Below the pieces are notes generated by a model. That model was not told the DNA's origin. It saw nothing but the letters and a program-made list of their open reading frames with translations, and made no database searches. DNA of 64,000 nt from Chitinophaga dinghuensis (GTDB lineage: Bacteria > Bacteroidota > Bacteroidia > Chitinophagales > Chitinophagaceae), in assembly GCF_003259435.1 (NCBI RefSeq), contig NZ_QLMA01000004.1:682001-746000 (forward strand), given 5' to 3'. Position 1 is the first letter of the stretch, and the number at the start of each line of letters is the position of its first letter. Below, one piece after another: positions 46,593 through 53,979 of this stretch. The translations under genes were made by a program, and so were the position numbers.

Positions 46593-46792
46593 ATTCATGG
46601 GATTTTGAACAATAATAACTTTGGTCCTACGGGCATTCTTAATAATACAAAATAGATAAAATATTCCTAAAAACGCATATTATTTTAAGATGGAAGGGTT
46701 CATATTGATAATCAGCCTAATGTGAAACTTTTTTAAGGTTAAATTCAAAAAAAGCTGAAATGGACAAATCTGTTTCAGAATGATTGGATAAT

Positions 46793-46823
46793 TTTAGCGA
46801 GCAACCACCCCAACATAATTTTG
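46793..46823 (+). promoter_or_regulatory. Candidate promoter for the small membrane protein gene at 46894
   Basis: TTTA (46793-46796), 19 bases, then TAATTTTG (46816-46823): one mismatch in the -33 box and a full match of the -7 box. Start of transcription would be near 46829. Confidence 0.45.
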
Positions 46824-46893
46824 GTCCTTTTATACGGGGGAGTGTCATGCGGATTTACCTGTTGTTGAACGATTGTCGACTTTATAGTGTTGA

Positions 46894-47310
46894 ATGTGTT
46901 GGATTTACAAGGAAACATCATTTTGCTTACCACCGAAAAAGAGAAAATCATTGTTAGTTAGAGTCTCCATAAAGCATTTTGTCCTATCAATCCTTTTATC
47001 GGGTTGCGTGATGAGCAACGCCTATGCCGGTCCTCATGGTGGTTATACTGTCTGGGGATTATCTTTTTCCATATTGATTTTACTGAGTATTTTTCTATTG
47101 AGTGTGGCGGTGGTATTGTATTTGGGCTGGCAGATATTAGGGCGTCTGGGGCGGAAGTTGCAGGTGGCTAATATTAGTTTGTTGCAGTCGGAGATCAAAG
47201 AAGTAACCTATCGTCATCGTATCAACGAAGCGGTGGAAAAATGCCGGCGTTTGGAGCAGAAGCTTCAGGAAACCCAATATGAATTGTTGAAGGCCAGGGA
47301 TCAGGCCTGA
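46894..47310 (+). CDS. Small membrane protein with C-terminal coiled coil, unknown
   Basis: A 138-aa protein. A first hydrophobic segment (residues 25-43) resembles a signal peptide ending NAYA, a second helix lies near residues 54-80, and the remaining tail is charged and heptad-like (EKCRRLEQKLQETQYELLKARDQ), predicting a coiled coil. No family recognised. The ATG at 46894 gives a long basic leader, so a later start such as Val or Leu cannot be excluded. Confidence 0.45.
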   Translation: MCWIYKETSFCLPPKKRKSLLVRVSIKHFVLSILLSGCVMSNAYAGPHGGYTVWGLSFSILILLSIFLLSVAVVLYLGWQILGRLGRKLQVANISLLQSEIKEVTYRHRINEAVEKCRRLEQKLQETQYELLKARDQA

Positions 47311-47441
47311 GTATTTTCCTTTTTAATTTTTCCCCAACTTAAACCAGCGTGAGCCTATTGCTGTTATGTGCAATAGTGTCTCCCTAATCCCCTGAAATAT
47401 TTTTTTATTTCATATTTGACTGATATTGTTATATTTACAAT

Positions 47442-47789
47442 ATGCAAGTCGTATTTCAGATCACAACATCTGCGGAAGATGCGCAAAAAGCGATGTTGGG
47501 GCAGTTGAATAACCTGTTAGCATACTGTAGTAATAACAGTAAGGACATTCAGGTAGAGGTGGTGGTGCACGGGCAGGCTTATGGTTTATTGCTGCGTGAA
47601 GGAGGAGTGTTTGCGCCCCGGGTAAAGGCATTAGCAGAGCATGGCGTCCGATGGCTGATCTGCAGGAATACTTTAAACGGAAACAATATCAGTGAAGAGA
47701 TGGTATTTCCTTTTGTGGGAGTGGTGCCTGCGGGTATTGCTCACCTGGTGGAAAGACAGCAGGAAGGATGGGCATATATTAGATGTTAA
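47442..47789 (+). CDS. DsrE/DsrF-like family protein
   Basis: A 115-aa cytoplasmic protein. The layout VVFQITTSAEDAQKAM, VEVVVHGQAYGLLLREGG, HGVRWLICRNTLNG and VVPAGIAHLVERQQEGWAYIRC matches the DsrE-like fold. The cysteine at residue 69 sits where sulfur-carrier members of the family have their active cysteine. Function in sulfur transfer is inferred; many homologues are uncharacterised. Confidence 0.72.
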   Translation: MQVVFQITTSAEDAQKAMLGQLNNLLAYCSNNSKDIQVEVVVHGQAYGLLLREGGVFAPRVKALAEHGVRWLICRNTLNGNNISEEMVFPFVGVVPAGIAHLVERQQEGWAYIRC

Positions 47790-47859
47790 TGTAATTCTTT
47801 ATGGCTGAATTGTATTATTAGTTTATTTTTACATCTTAAATATTAATATTTGTACGGTG

Positions 47860-47881
47860 TAACGTGAATACATACACGTTA
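47860..47881. repeat. Short inverted repeat before the DUF6089 gene
   Basis: TAACGTG and CACGTTA separated by 8 bases, about 90 bases before the next start. There is no T-run. It could be a regulator site or an mRNA leader hairpin. Confidence 0.3.
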
Positions 47882-47970
47882 ACCTGCTTTAAACCAATAA
47901 AAGAAGCTGGAATTACGTTATATAGCATATTCGTTATTATACCGGACTAACCTCTTAAAAAACTGACACC

Positions 47971-48834
47971 TTGAAAATCAGAAAATCTACCGGAATACTG
48001 TTGTTATTCTTGGCAATCCCTTTTATCAGCATGGCGCAAGACTGGCATGTAGGCGCGTTTCTGGGCATCAGCAATTATAGCGGAGATCTCGTAGAAAAAA
48101 AGGTAGACCTGCGATACACCCGACCTGCGTTAGGTATATTATTGAGAAAAGATTTCAACCGGTACTTTTCGCTTAGGGGTGCAATTACTTATGGTGTGGC
48201 TACCGGGGCAGACAGTACGAATGCAAGTCCTGCACTGAAGGCGCGTAATCTGAGTTTCCGCAGTCAGATTATTGAATTTGCCTTGATTGGAGAATTAAAT
48301 ATCCTCGATATAGATGATAAAGGCTGGACGCCTTATGTGTTTGCAGGTATTGCTGGTTTCGGCTTTGATCCGCAGGCAAAAGACAAGTCTGGTAACTGGG
48401 TGCGTTTACGTCGTTTGGGAACGGAAGGTCAGGGATTGCCGCAATATCCTGATCGTTTGCCTTATGATTTGTTCACGGTTTCTATTCCGTTTGGGGCAGG
48501 TGTGAAATTTCTGTTGAATGATCGCTGGACACTGGGAGTGGAAGTGGGGCTTCGTCCTACTACTACTGATTACCTGGATGATGTCAGCAAAACGTATGTA
48601 GATCAAAATACTTTACTGGCATATCGCGGTCAGCAGTCGGTTGATATGGCTTACAGAGGTGATGAAGTAAGCGGTAAACTGACGCCAGGCACTTATCCTG
48701 TAGACGGTACTAAACGTGGTTCTGATAAGTATAAAGACTGGTATGCGTTCAGTGGGTTTACACTGACTTATCGTCTGGGCAACAATGGAAATCCATGGGG
48801 TAAAGTAAAAGCGACCCGTTGTCCACGTTGGTAA
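47971..48834 (+). CDS. DUF6089-family outer-membrane beta-barrel protein
   Basis: A 287-aa secreted protein. A signal peptide (residues 1-22, ending SMAQ) is followed by alternating beta-strand sequence: WHVGAFLGISNYSGDL near 25, IEFALIGELNILDID, WTPYVFAGIAGFGFDP and WTLGVEVGLRPTTTDYLDDVSKTY near 190. These are typical of the Bacteroidota DUF6089 barrel family, of unknown function. The start is TTG at 47971, supported by the immediate KIRKSTG basic signal. Confidence 0.8.
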   Translation: MKIRKSTGILLLFLAIPFISMAQDWHVGAFLGISNYSGDLVEKKVDLRYTRPALGILLRKDFNRYFSLRGAITYGVATGADSTNASPALKARNLSFRSQIIEFALIGELNILDIDDKGWTPYVFAGIAGFGFDPQAKDKSGNWVRLRRLGTEGQGLPQYPDRLPYDLFTVSIPFGAGVKFLLNDRWTLGVEVGLRPTTTDYLDDVSKTYVDQNTLLAYRGQQSVDMAYRGDEVSGKLTPGTYPVDGTKRGSDKYKDWYAFSGFTLTYRLGNNGNPWGKVKATRCPRW

Positions 48835-48911
48835 CACTATTTAACATTGGCATGGAGTTTGGTATAACAGGCTGACTTTCAAGCCCCCAACAAAGTCCAT
48901 TTATAAATTAG

Positions 48912-48940
48912 ATCCCTCGCAGCTGCGGGGGATTTTTTTT
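48912..48940 (+). terminator. Terminator after the DUF6089 gene
   Basis: ATCCCTCGC / GCGGGGGAT (one mismatch) with a 4-base AGCT loop, then eight T, 78 bases after the stop. The remaining stretch to 49101 shows no gene. Confidence 0.75.
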
Positions 48941-49101
48941 GGCACAGATGTTGAATTTATTTGTTTAAACAGGTACTGATGCCGCCACCAGCTTATCATC
49001 TGGAGGATATCTAAACGAATCGCGGAGAGGAGTAAAGCATCAACACCAAAGAATAAGTTGGGGCGCAAACACCTGTAAATAATCACTAAACTGAAAGTGC
49101 C

Positions 49102-49437
49102 ATGAAAAAGATATTAGCCATAGCAGCAATGATTTTGATGGTCGGAACATTCGAAACAAGTAGTGCGCAGTTACCGCCAACGCCGCCAAGTCCTCCAGTA
49201 CCAAGGCATCTTCCGGCGCCGCCGGTTCCTCCAAGGCCTCCAATGCCTCCGAGACCGCCAATGCCACCATTTGTTCATGGTCCTAGGCACCCACATCCGA
49301 GGTACCACCACAGGCATTATCATCATCCAAGATATCATCACAGGCGTTATCACCGTCGTTATTCAGCCATATTCAATGGTAACACCGGCGGCAACTATGC
49401 AACTAATGGCGTATACAACTTCACCATTTATGCTTGA
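49102..49437 (+). CDS. Secreted proline-rich and histidine-rich small protein
   Basis: A 111-aa secreted protein. After a signal peptide (about residues 1-22) there is a PPxPPxP tract (residues 25-55), then a tract of His, Arg and Tyr (HPHPRYHHRHYHHPRY) and a short hydrophobic C-terminus. Such composition suggests an extended envelope protein; the His tract could bind metals, but that is a guess. No family recognised. Low-complexity coding makes the antisense ORFs here artefacts. Confidence 0.6.
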   Translation: MKKILAIAAMILMVGTFETSSAQLPPTPPSPPVPRHLPAPPVPPRPPMPPRPPMPPFVHGPRHPHPRYHHRHYHHPRYHHRRYHRRYSAIFNGNTGGNYATNGVYNFTIYA

Positions 49438-49500
49438 TAAGCGCTTATTGTAAGTTGTGGAATAAACCAACCAATCTTGAATTAAAAACCAAAGAGAAAA

Positions 49501-49817
49501 TGAAAAAGCTAATTCTTTTAACCGTGTTATTGGGCGGCGTTGTGACGAGCACTTATGCACAGAGAGGATATGGTCACGGCTGGGGACGTGGAAATGGATG
49601 GGGGCGTGGACATGTAGAACGTCGTTGGGCTCCCGGACCCGGTTATTGCAGGCCCGCCAGAGTGGTAGTTTATGACCGTCCTTATTATAGACCGTACTAC
49701 AGACCAGCCTACTATGCACCAGTGCCAGTAGTGCCGGTACCAGTTGCTCCGGTTCCGGTTCCAGTGTATCCAAGACCTAGAGCCGTTATCCATGCAGGAG
49801 TTACCATCGGTTACTAA
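49501..49817 (+). CDS. Secreted Gly/Arg-, Tyr- and Pro-rich small protein
   Basis: A 105-aa secreted protein with a signal peptide (residues 1-20, ending TYAQ). It has a GYGHGWGRGNGWGRG tract, a repeated YRPYYRP tract near 62 and a PVPVVPVPVAP tract near 76. Its gene is 63 bases after the other low-complexity secreted gene on the same strand. The ATG at 49501 is chosen as it begins the signal peptide. Function unknown. Confidence 0.6.
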
Positions 49818-49839
49818 ATATTTGATTGATAAATAGTGA

Positions 49840-49868
49840 AATGCCTTCCGTCCGCGGAAGGCATTTTT
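49840..49868 (+). terminator. Terminator after the low-complexity secreted genes
   Basis: AATGCCTTCCG / CGGAAGGCATT, 11 bp with a 4-base loop, then TTTT-rich sequence. Confidence 0.82.
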
Positions 49869-49895
49869 TATTCAGCCAATGGATAGTTACTTTTG
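49865..49895 (+). promoter_or_regulatory. Candidate promoter of the UbiD gene
   Basis: TTTT (49865-49868), 19 bases, TACTTTTG (49888-49895). The -7 box is a full match and the -33 box has three of four bases. The -33 region overlaps the T-run of the preceding terminator. It would start RNA near 49902, only 12 bases before the ATG. Confidence 0.5.
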
Positions 49896-49913
49896 TGGGA
49901 ATTTGTTAGGAAC

Positions 49914-51836
49914 ATGGCATATAAAAATCTCAGGCATTTTATAGATACGCTGGAACAGGCAGGTGAACTGGTGCGGATTAAGTCGTACGTAAACCCTGAA
50001 CTGGAAATCGCAGAAGTAACAGACAGGATCAGTAAGTCTCCTGACGGCGGAAAAGCATTGCTTTTCGAAAACACTGGGTACGACTTCCCGGTGCTCATCA
50101 ATTCCATGGGTAGTTACAAGCGCATGTGTATGGCGCTGGGCGTACAGGAACTGGATGACGTTGCAAAAGAAATAGAAGCCCTCTTTAAAATGCTTTCCAA
50201 ACCAAAGGAAAGTATTCTTGATAAACTGGCGTTGCTCCCTAAATTAGGGCAATTTGCCTCCTGGATGCCTAAGGTAGTAAGTGGTAAAGGCGCCTGTCAG
50301 GAAGTGGTGATGACCACTCCTGACCTCAGTAAGCTCCCGGTAATGAAATGCTGGCCTAAAGACGGAGGTCCTTTCATCACGCTGCCAGTGATTCATACCA
50401 AGGACCCTAACACCGGTAGCAGGAACGTAGGTATGTATCGTATGCAGGTATTTGAAAAGGATATGACCGGTATGCACTGGCATAAACATAAAGTATCTGC
50501 CAAACACTTCATGGAGTACAAGAAACTGAATAAACGTATGCCCGTTGCCGTTATTCTCGGCGGAGACCCTGCATACACTTATTCCGCTACTGCTCCACTT
50601 CCGGAAAATGTGGATGAGTACATGCTGGCAGGCTTCCTTCGTAAAAAGAAGGTGGAACTGGTACGTTGTATTACTCAACCGGAGATAGAAGTGCCTGCGG
50701 ATGCAGATTTTGTAATTGAAGGATATGTAGACCCCTCAGAAGAACTGATCTGGGAAGGGCCGTTTGGAGATCATACGGGATATTATTCGCTGGCCGACTG
50801 GTATCCTCGTTTTCATGTAACTGCTATTACTCACCGTAAGGATGCCGTATATCCGTCTACGATAGTAGGTATTCCTCCGCAGGAGGATGCCTGGATTGGA
50901 AAAGCCACAGAGCGTATTTTCCTGGCGCCTATAAAAATGACGTTGGTACCTGAGATCATAGATATGGACATGCCTGTGGAAGGAGTGTTCCATAATTTAG
51001 TGATTTCGCAGATTCACAAGGATTATCCGGGGCAGGCGCAGAAAGTGATGAATGCCATGTGGGGTGCTGGCCAGATGATGTTCAATAAAATTCTGGTAGT
51101 GGCGGATCAGGGAGAAACCATTACTGACTATAAGAAACTGGCGCAATATGTTTTCCGCAATCTTAACCCTGCTACAGATATTTACCTGAGTCAGGGTCCG
51201 ATGGATGTGTTGGATCATTCCTGCTCCAAGATGGGCTTTGGCGGTAAGATGTGTATAGATGGTACCCGCAAATATGAAGAGGAAACGGACAGTGCGTACT
51301 TGCAGGTGTCGGCTCCTAAAACCATTGACGCTGCTGCCATCATGCAACAGTTTCCTGAAATTAAGGCCATCAACAGTCAGTTGTTGGCAATGGATATTTC
51401 CTGTTTGCTGGTAGCTGTTGAGAAGACACGCCCTTTCCATGTGAAAGAGCTCACAGAGCAACTGTATACGCTGCCTGCTTTTGCTGGCATCAAAATGATA
51501 TTGTTTGTAGAGCATACCGTGGATGTGATGGATTTGCCATCTGCCCTCTGGCGTTTCTGCAATAACCTGGACCCTAAACGGGACAGCTTTATTATCAACC
51601 AGCCATCCGGCCAGCCAGGGAAGTATATTGGAGGCATAGGTATGGACGGTACCTTGAAAACCAAGGTGCTGGATGGTTTTGAGCGCGACTGGCCCAATAT
51701 CATCGTAGCAGATGATGCCACTATTGCCAAAATTGATGCAAAATGGAATGAACTGAATGTAGGACCATTTATTGCATCGCCATCGCTGAAATATAAACAT
51801 CAGATTTATGGTGAAGATGCTGTTGTGGAGCTGTAG
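49914..51836 (+). CDS. UbiD-family prenylated-FMN decarboxylase (menaquinone/ubiquinone type)
   Basis: A 640-aa cytoplasmic decarboxylase. The start of the family is visible in NLRHFIDTLEQAGELVRIK, then KPVVSGKGACQEV-like and GNVGMYRMQVF segments, and EGPFGDHTGYYS near residue 282, with the acidic residues that bind metal and prFMN. The Bacteroidota members of this size are usually labelled menaquinone-pathway UbiD-like decarboxylases. No UbiX partner is in the window. The frame is open upstream to 49893, but ATG 49914 is a better start. Confidence 0.87.
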   Translation: MAYKNLRHFIDTLEQAGELVRIKSYVNPELEIAEVTDRISKSPDGGKALLFENTGYDFPVLINSMGSYKRMCMALGVQELDDVAKEIEALFKMLSKPKESILDKLALLPKLGQFASWMPKVVSGKGACQEVVMTTPDLSKLPVMKCWPKDGGPFITLPVIHTKDPNTGSRNVGMYRMQVFEKDMTGMHWHKHKVSAKHFMEYKKLNKRMPVAVILGGDPAYTYSATAPLPENVDEYMLAGFLRKKKVELVRCITQPEIEVPADADFVIEGYVDPSEELIWEGPFGDHTGYYSLADWYPRFHVTAITHRKDAVYPSTIVGIPPQEDAWIGKATERIFLAPIKMTLVPEIIDMDMPVEGVFHNLVISQIHKDYPGQAQKVMNAMWGAGQMMFNKILVVADQGETITDYKKLAQYVFRNLNPATDIYLSQGPMDVLDHSCSKMGFGGKMCIDGTRKYEEETDSAYLQVSAPKTIDAAAIMQQFPEIKAINSQLLAMDISCLLVAVEKTRPFHVKELTEQLYTLPAFAGIKMILFVEHTVDVMDLPSALWRFCNNLDPKRDSFIINQPSGQPGKYIGGIGMDGTLKTKVLDGFERDWPNIIVADDATIAKIDAKWNELNVGPFIASPSLKYKHQIYGEDAVVEL

Positions 51837-52293
51837 TTGCATGCTCCTGCTGATAGCAGGTACTGCTGTTCGCAGTGCTGCACAGGTCAATACGGCCGAT
51901 TTTAAATTGCTGGATAAACTGGCTGGCACCTGGACGATGAATACCAAACTGGGTTCGGTAGTAGAGCAGTGGCAGAAACTGAACGATTCTTCCTGGATGG
52001 GAAGAACGTGGCGTATAGCCGCTGGCGATAGTTCGCTGCAACAGACGATTCATGTTGTTAAGCAGGGAGACGCCATCTACTTCATCCCGGATTATGCCGG
52101 CAAGCAAACATTTGCGCCTGTTAAGCTGAAATTGCGGGTGCTGAAAGCCATTGGTTTTGTAGCGGAAGATTTGCATAATGATTTTCCCCAGAAGGTGACG
52201 TATCGGTTTACTTCTGTGAAGATTTTGGAGGCGAGGGTACAGGGTACCAGAGATGGTACGATTGAGGAATATATTTTTAAGTTTAACCGCTAG
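51808..52293 (+). CDS. DUF6265-like secreted protein
   Basis: A 161-aa protein with a signal peptide (cut near residue 25, RSAAQ). The mature part reads LLDKLAGTWTMNTKLGSVVEQWQKLNDSSWMGRTWRI, matching a lipocalin-like family I know as DUF6265. It overlaps the UbiD gene by 29 bases in another frame; ATG 51817 is an alternative start still within the overlap. Function is unknown. The stop codon lies inside a small inverted repeat at 52284-52302. Confidence 0.72.
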   Translation: MVKMLLWSCSCMLLLIAGTAVRSAAQVNTADFKLLDKLAGTWTMNTKLGSVVEQWQKLNDSSWMGRTWRIAAGDSSLQQTIHVVKQGDAIYFIPDYAGKQTFAPVKLKLRVLKAIGFVAEDLHNDFPQKVTYRFTSVKILEARVQGTRDGTIEEYIFKFNR

Positions 52294-52326
52294 TAGCGGT
52301 TACTTTAATAGTGGAGATTCTTTTTT

Positions 52327-52362
52327 CTTGCTTTTTCCCGCCATCCGGCGGGAAAAAGCAAG
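52327..52362. repeat. 16-bp inverted repeat at the array's left end
   Basis: CTTGCTTTTTCCCGCC (52327-52342) and GGCGGGAAAAAGCAAG (52347-52362) are perfect complements with a 4-base loop. The right arm is the core of the first tandem unit; the left arm is an inverted copy of it. In RNA this forms a strong hairpin. Confidence 0.85.
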
Positions 52363-53825
52363 GCAGGAGGAAATAGCGATGGCGTTTTTTCTATGTTTGC
52401 TGTTATCCGGCGGGAAAAAGCAAGGCAGGAGGAAATAGCGATGGCGTTTTTTCTATGTTTGCTGTTATCCGGCGGGAAAAAGCAAGGCAGGAGGAAATAG
52501 CGATGGCGTTTTTTCTATGTTTGCTGTTATCCGGCGGGAAAAAGCAAGGCAGGAGGAAATAGCGATGGCGTTTTTTCTATGTTTTCTGTTATCTGGTGGG
52601 AAAAAGCAAGCCCGGAGGAAATCGCCAAGGTGTTTTTCTATGTTTCCTGCAATTCGGCGGGAAAAAGCTAGGCAGGCGGAAAAAGCAAAAGCGTTTTTCT
52701 ATGTTTCCTGCAATTCGGCGGCAAAAAGTTAGGCCGGAGGAAATAGCCAAGGTGTTTTTCTATGTTTCCTGCAATTCGGCGGGAAAAAGCTAGGCAGGCG
52801 GAAAAAGCAAAAGCGTTTTTCTATGTTTCCTGCAATTCGGCGGCAAAAAGTTAGGCCGGAGGAAATAGCCAAGGTGTTTTTCTATGCTTCCTGCAATTCG
52901 GCGGGAAAAAGCAAGGCAGGCGGAAATAGCGATGGCGTTTTTTCTATGTTTGCTGTTATCCGGTGGGAAAAAGCTAGGCTGGCGGAAAAAGCAAAAGCGT
53001 TTTTCTATGTTTCCTGTTTTCCGGTGGGAAAAGCTAGGTCGGAGGAAATAGCGATGGCATTTTTTCTATGTTTCCTGTTTTCCGGTGGGAAAAAGCTAGA
53101 CCTGAGGAAATAGCGATGGCATTTTTTCTATGTTTCCTGTTTTCCGGTGGGAAAAAGCAAGGCCGGAGGAAAAAGCGATGGCATTTTTTCTATGTTTTCT
53201 GTTATTCGGTGGGAAAAGCAAGCCCGGAGGAAAAAGCGATGGCGTTTTTCTATGTTTCCTGTTATCCGGCGGGGAAAAGCTAGGCCGGAGGAAATAGCCA
53301 AGGTGTTTTTCTGTGCTTCCTGCAATTCGGCGGGAAAAAGCAAGGCCGGAGGAAACAGCCAAGGTGTTTTTCTATGCTTCCTGCAATTCGGCGGGAAAAA
53401 GCAAGGCAGGCGGAAAAGGCAAAAGCGTTTTTCTATGCTTCCTGCAATTCGGTGGGAAAAAGCCAGGCCGGAGGAAATAGCTAAGGTGTTTTTCTATGCT
53501 TCCTGCTATCCGGTGGGAAAAAGCTAGGCAGGTGGAAAAAGCAAAAGCGTTTTTCTATGTTTCCTGTTTTCCGGTGGGAAAAAGCTAGACCTGAGGAAAT
53601 AGCGATGGCATTTTTTCTATGTTTCCTGTTTTCCGGTACGAAAAAGCTAGTGTAGGAGGAAATAGGGATGGCGTTTTTTCTATGTTTTCTGTTGTCCGGG
53701 GGAAAAAGCTAGTGTAGGAGGAAATAGGGATGGCGTTTTTTCTATGGTTTCTGTTATCCGGTGGGAATAAGCTAGTGCCGGCGGAAATAGCAAAGGAGAT
53801 TTTTCTACTATTAGGTGAGCCCATT
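52343..53825 (+). repeat. Tandem array of about 24 units of 61-63 bp
   Basis: The word CTATG preceded by a T-run recurs at about 52391, 52453, 52515, 52577, 52638, 52699 and so on to about 53742, with a degenerate last unit at about 53805. Steps are 62 bases for the type containing AGCGATGGCG and 61 for types containing GCCAAGGTG or GCAAAAGCG. The latter two often alternate, giving a 122-base higher-order unit. The invariant core is [CA]GGTGGGAAAAAGCnAGnCnGGnGGAAAnAG-like. No unit is separated by unique spacers, so it is not a CRISPR. Since 62 is not a multiple of 3, no long protein is encoded. The first three type-A units contain a short ORF (next entry). Confidence 0.92.
52379..52562 (+). 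other. Three head-to-tail 19-codon mini-ORFs inside the tandem repeat
   Basis: The ORFs at 52379-52438, 52441-52500 and 52503-52562 each encode the same peptide, MAFFLCLLLSGGKKQGRRK. Each ATG is preceded by AGGAGG with an 8-base spacer, and each TAG is 2 bases before the next ATG. The peptide has a hydrophobic half and a basic half. A further copy at 53059-53118 in a diverged type-A unit encodes MAFFLCFLFSGGKKLDLRK. Other units have lost the ATG or stop. Translation is unproven; a chance consequence of repeat phase is the main alternative. Confidence 0.3.
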
Positions 53826-53882
53826 GCAGGGCTAGAGAAAACTGTTATTAGTACTTACCGTTTAAGAATTTAAACCAGGCAT

Positions 53883-53915
53883 GTTCCGTTCCAGCCCAAC
53901 GGGCTGGAACGGAAC
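53883..53915. repeat. Perfect hairpin 1 after the tandem array
   Basis: 15-bp arms GTTCCGTTCCAGCCC / GGGCTGGAACGGAAC with a 3-base loop AAC, followed on the plus strand by AAAAAAAA. Unrelated in sequence to the 62-bp units. Confidence 0.85.
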
Positions 53916-53922
53916 AAAAAAA

Positions 53923-53971
53923 ATAAACGAGAGAGGGTCGACAGCGAAGCTGTCGACCCTCTCTCGTTTAT
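53923..53971 (-). terminator. Perfect 23-bp hairpin, prfC terminator
   Basis: Arms of 23 bases (ATAAACGAGAGAGGG.. and its complement) with a 3-base loop. On the minus strand, reading away from prfC, it is followed by TTTTTTTT, so it is a strong intrinsic terminator. It starts 9 bases past the prfC stop. Confidence 0.85.
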
Positions 53972-53979
53972 AGAATTAA

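Noticed and set aside
53096..53362. Minus-strand ORFs of up to 88 residues within the array
   Set aside because: They arise from the repeat period (62 is not a multiple of 3), are not the same from unit to unit and lack any start signal.
52343..53825. Array considered as a CRISPR
   Set aside because: Units follow each other directly with no unique spacers of constant length, and no cas genes are in the window.
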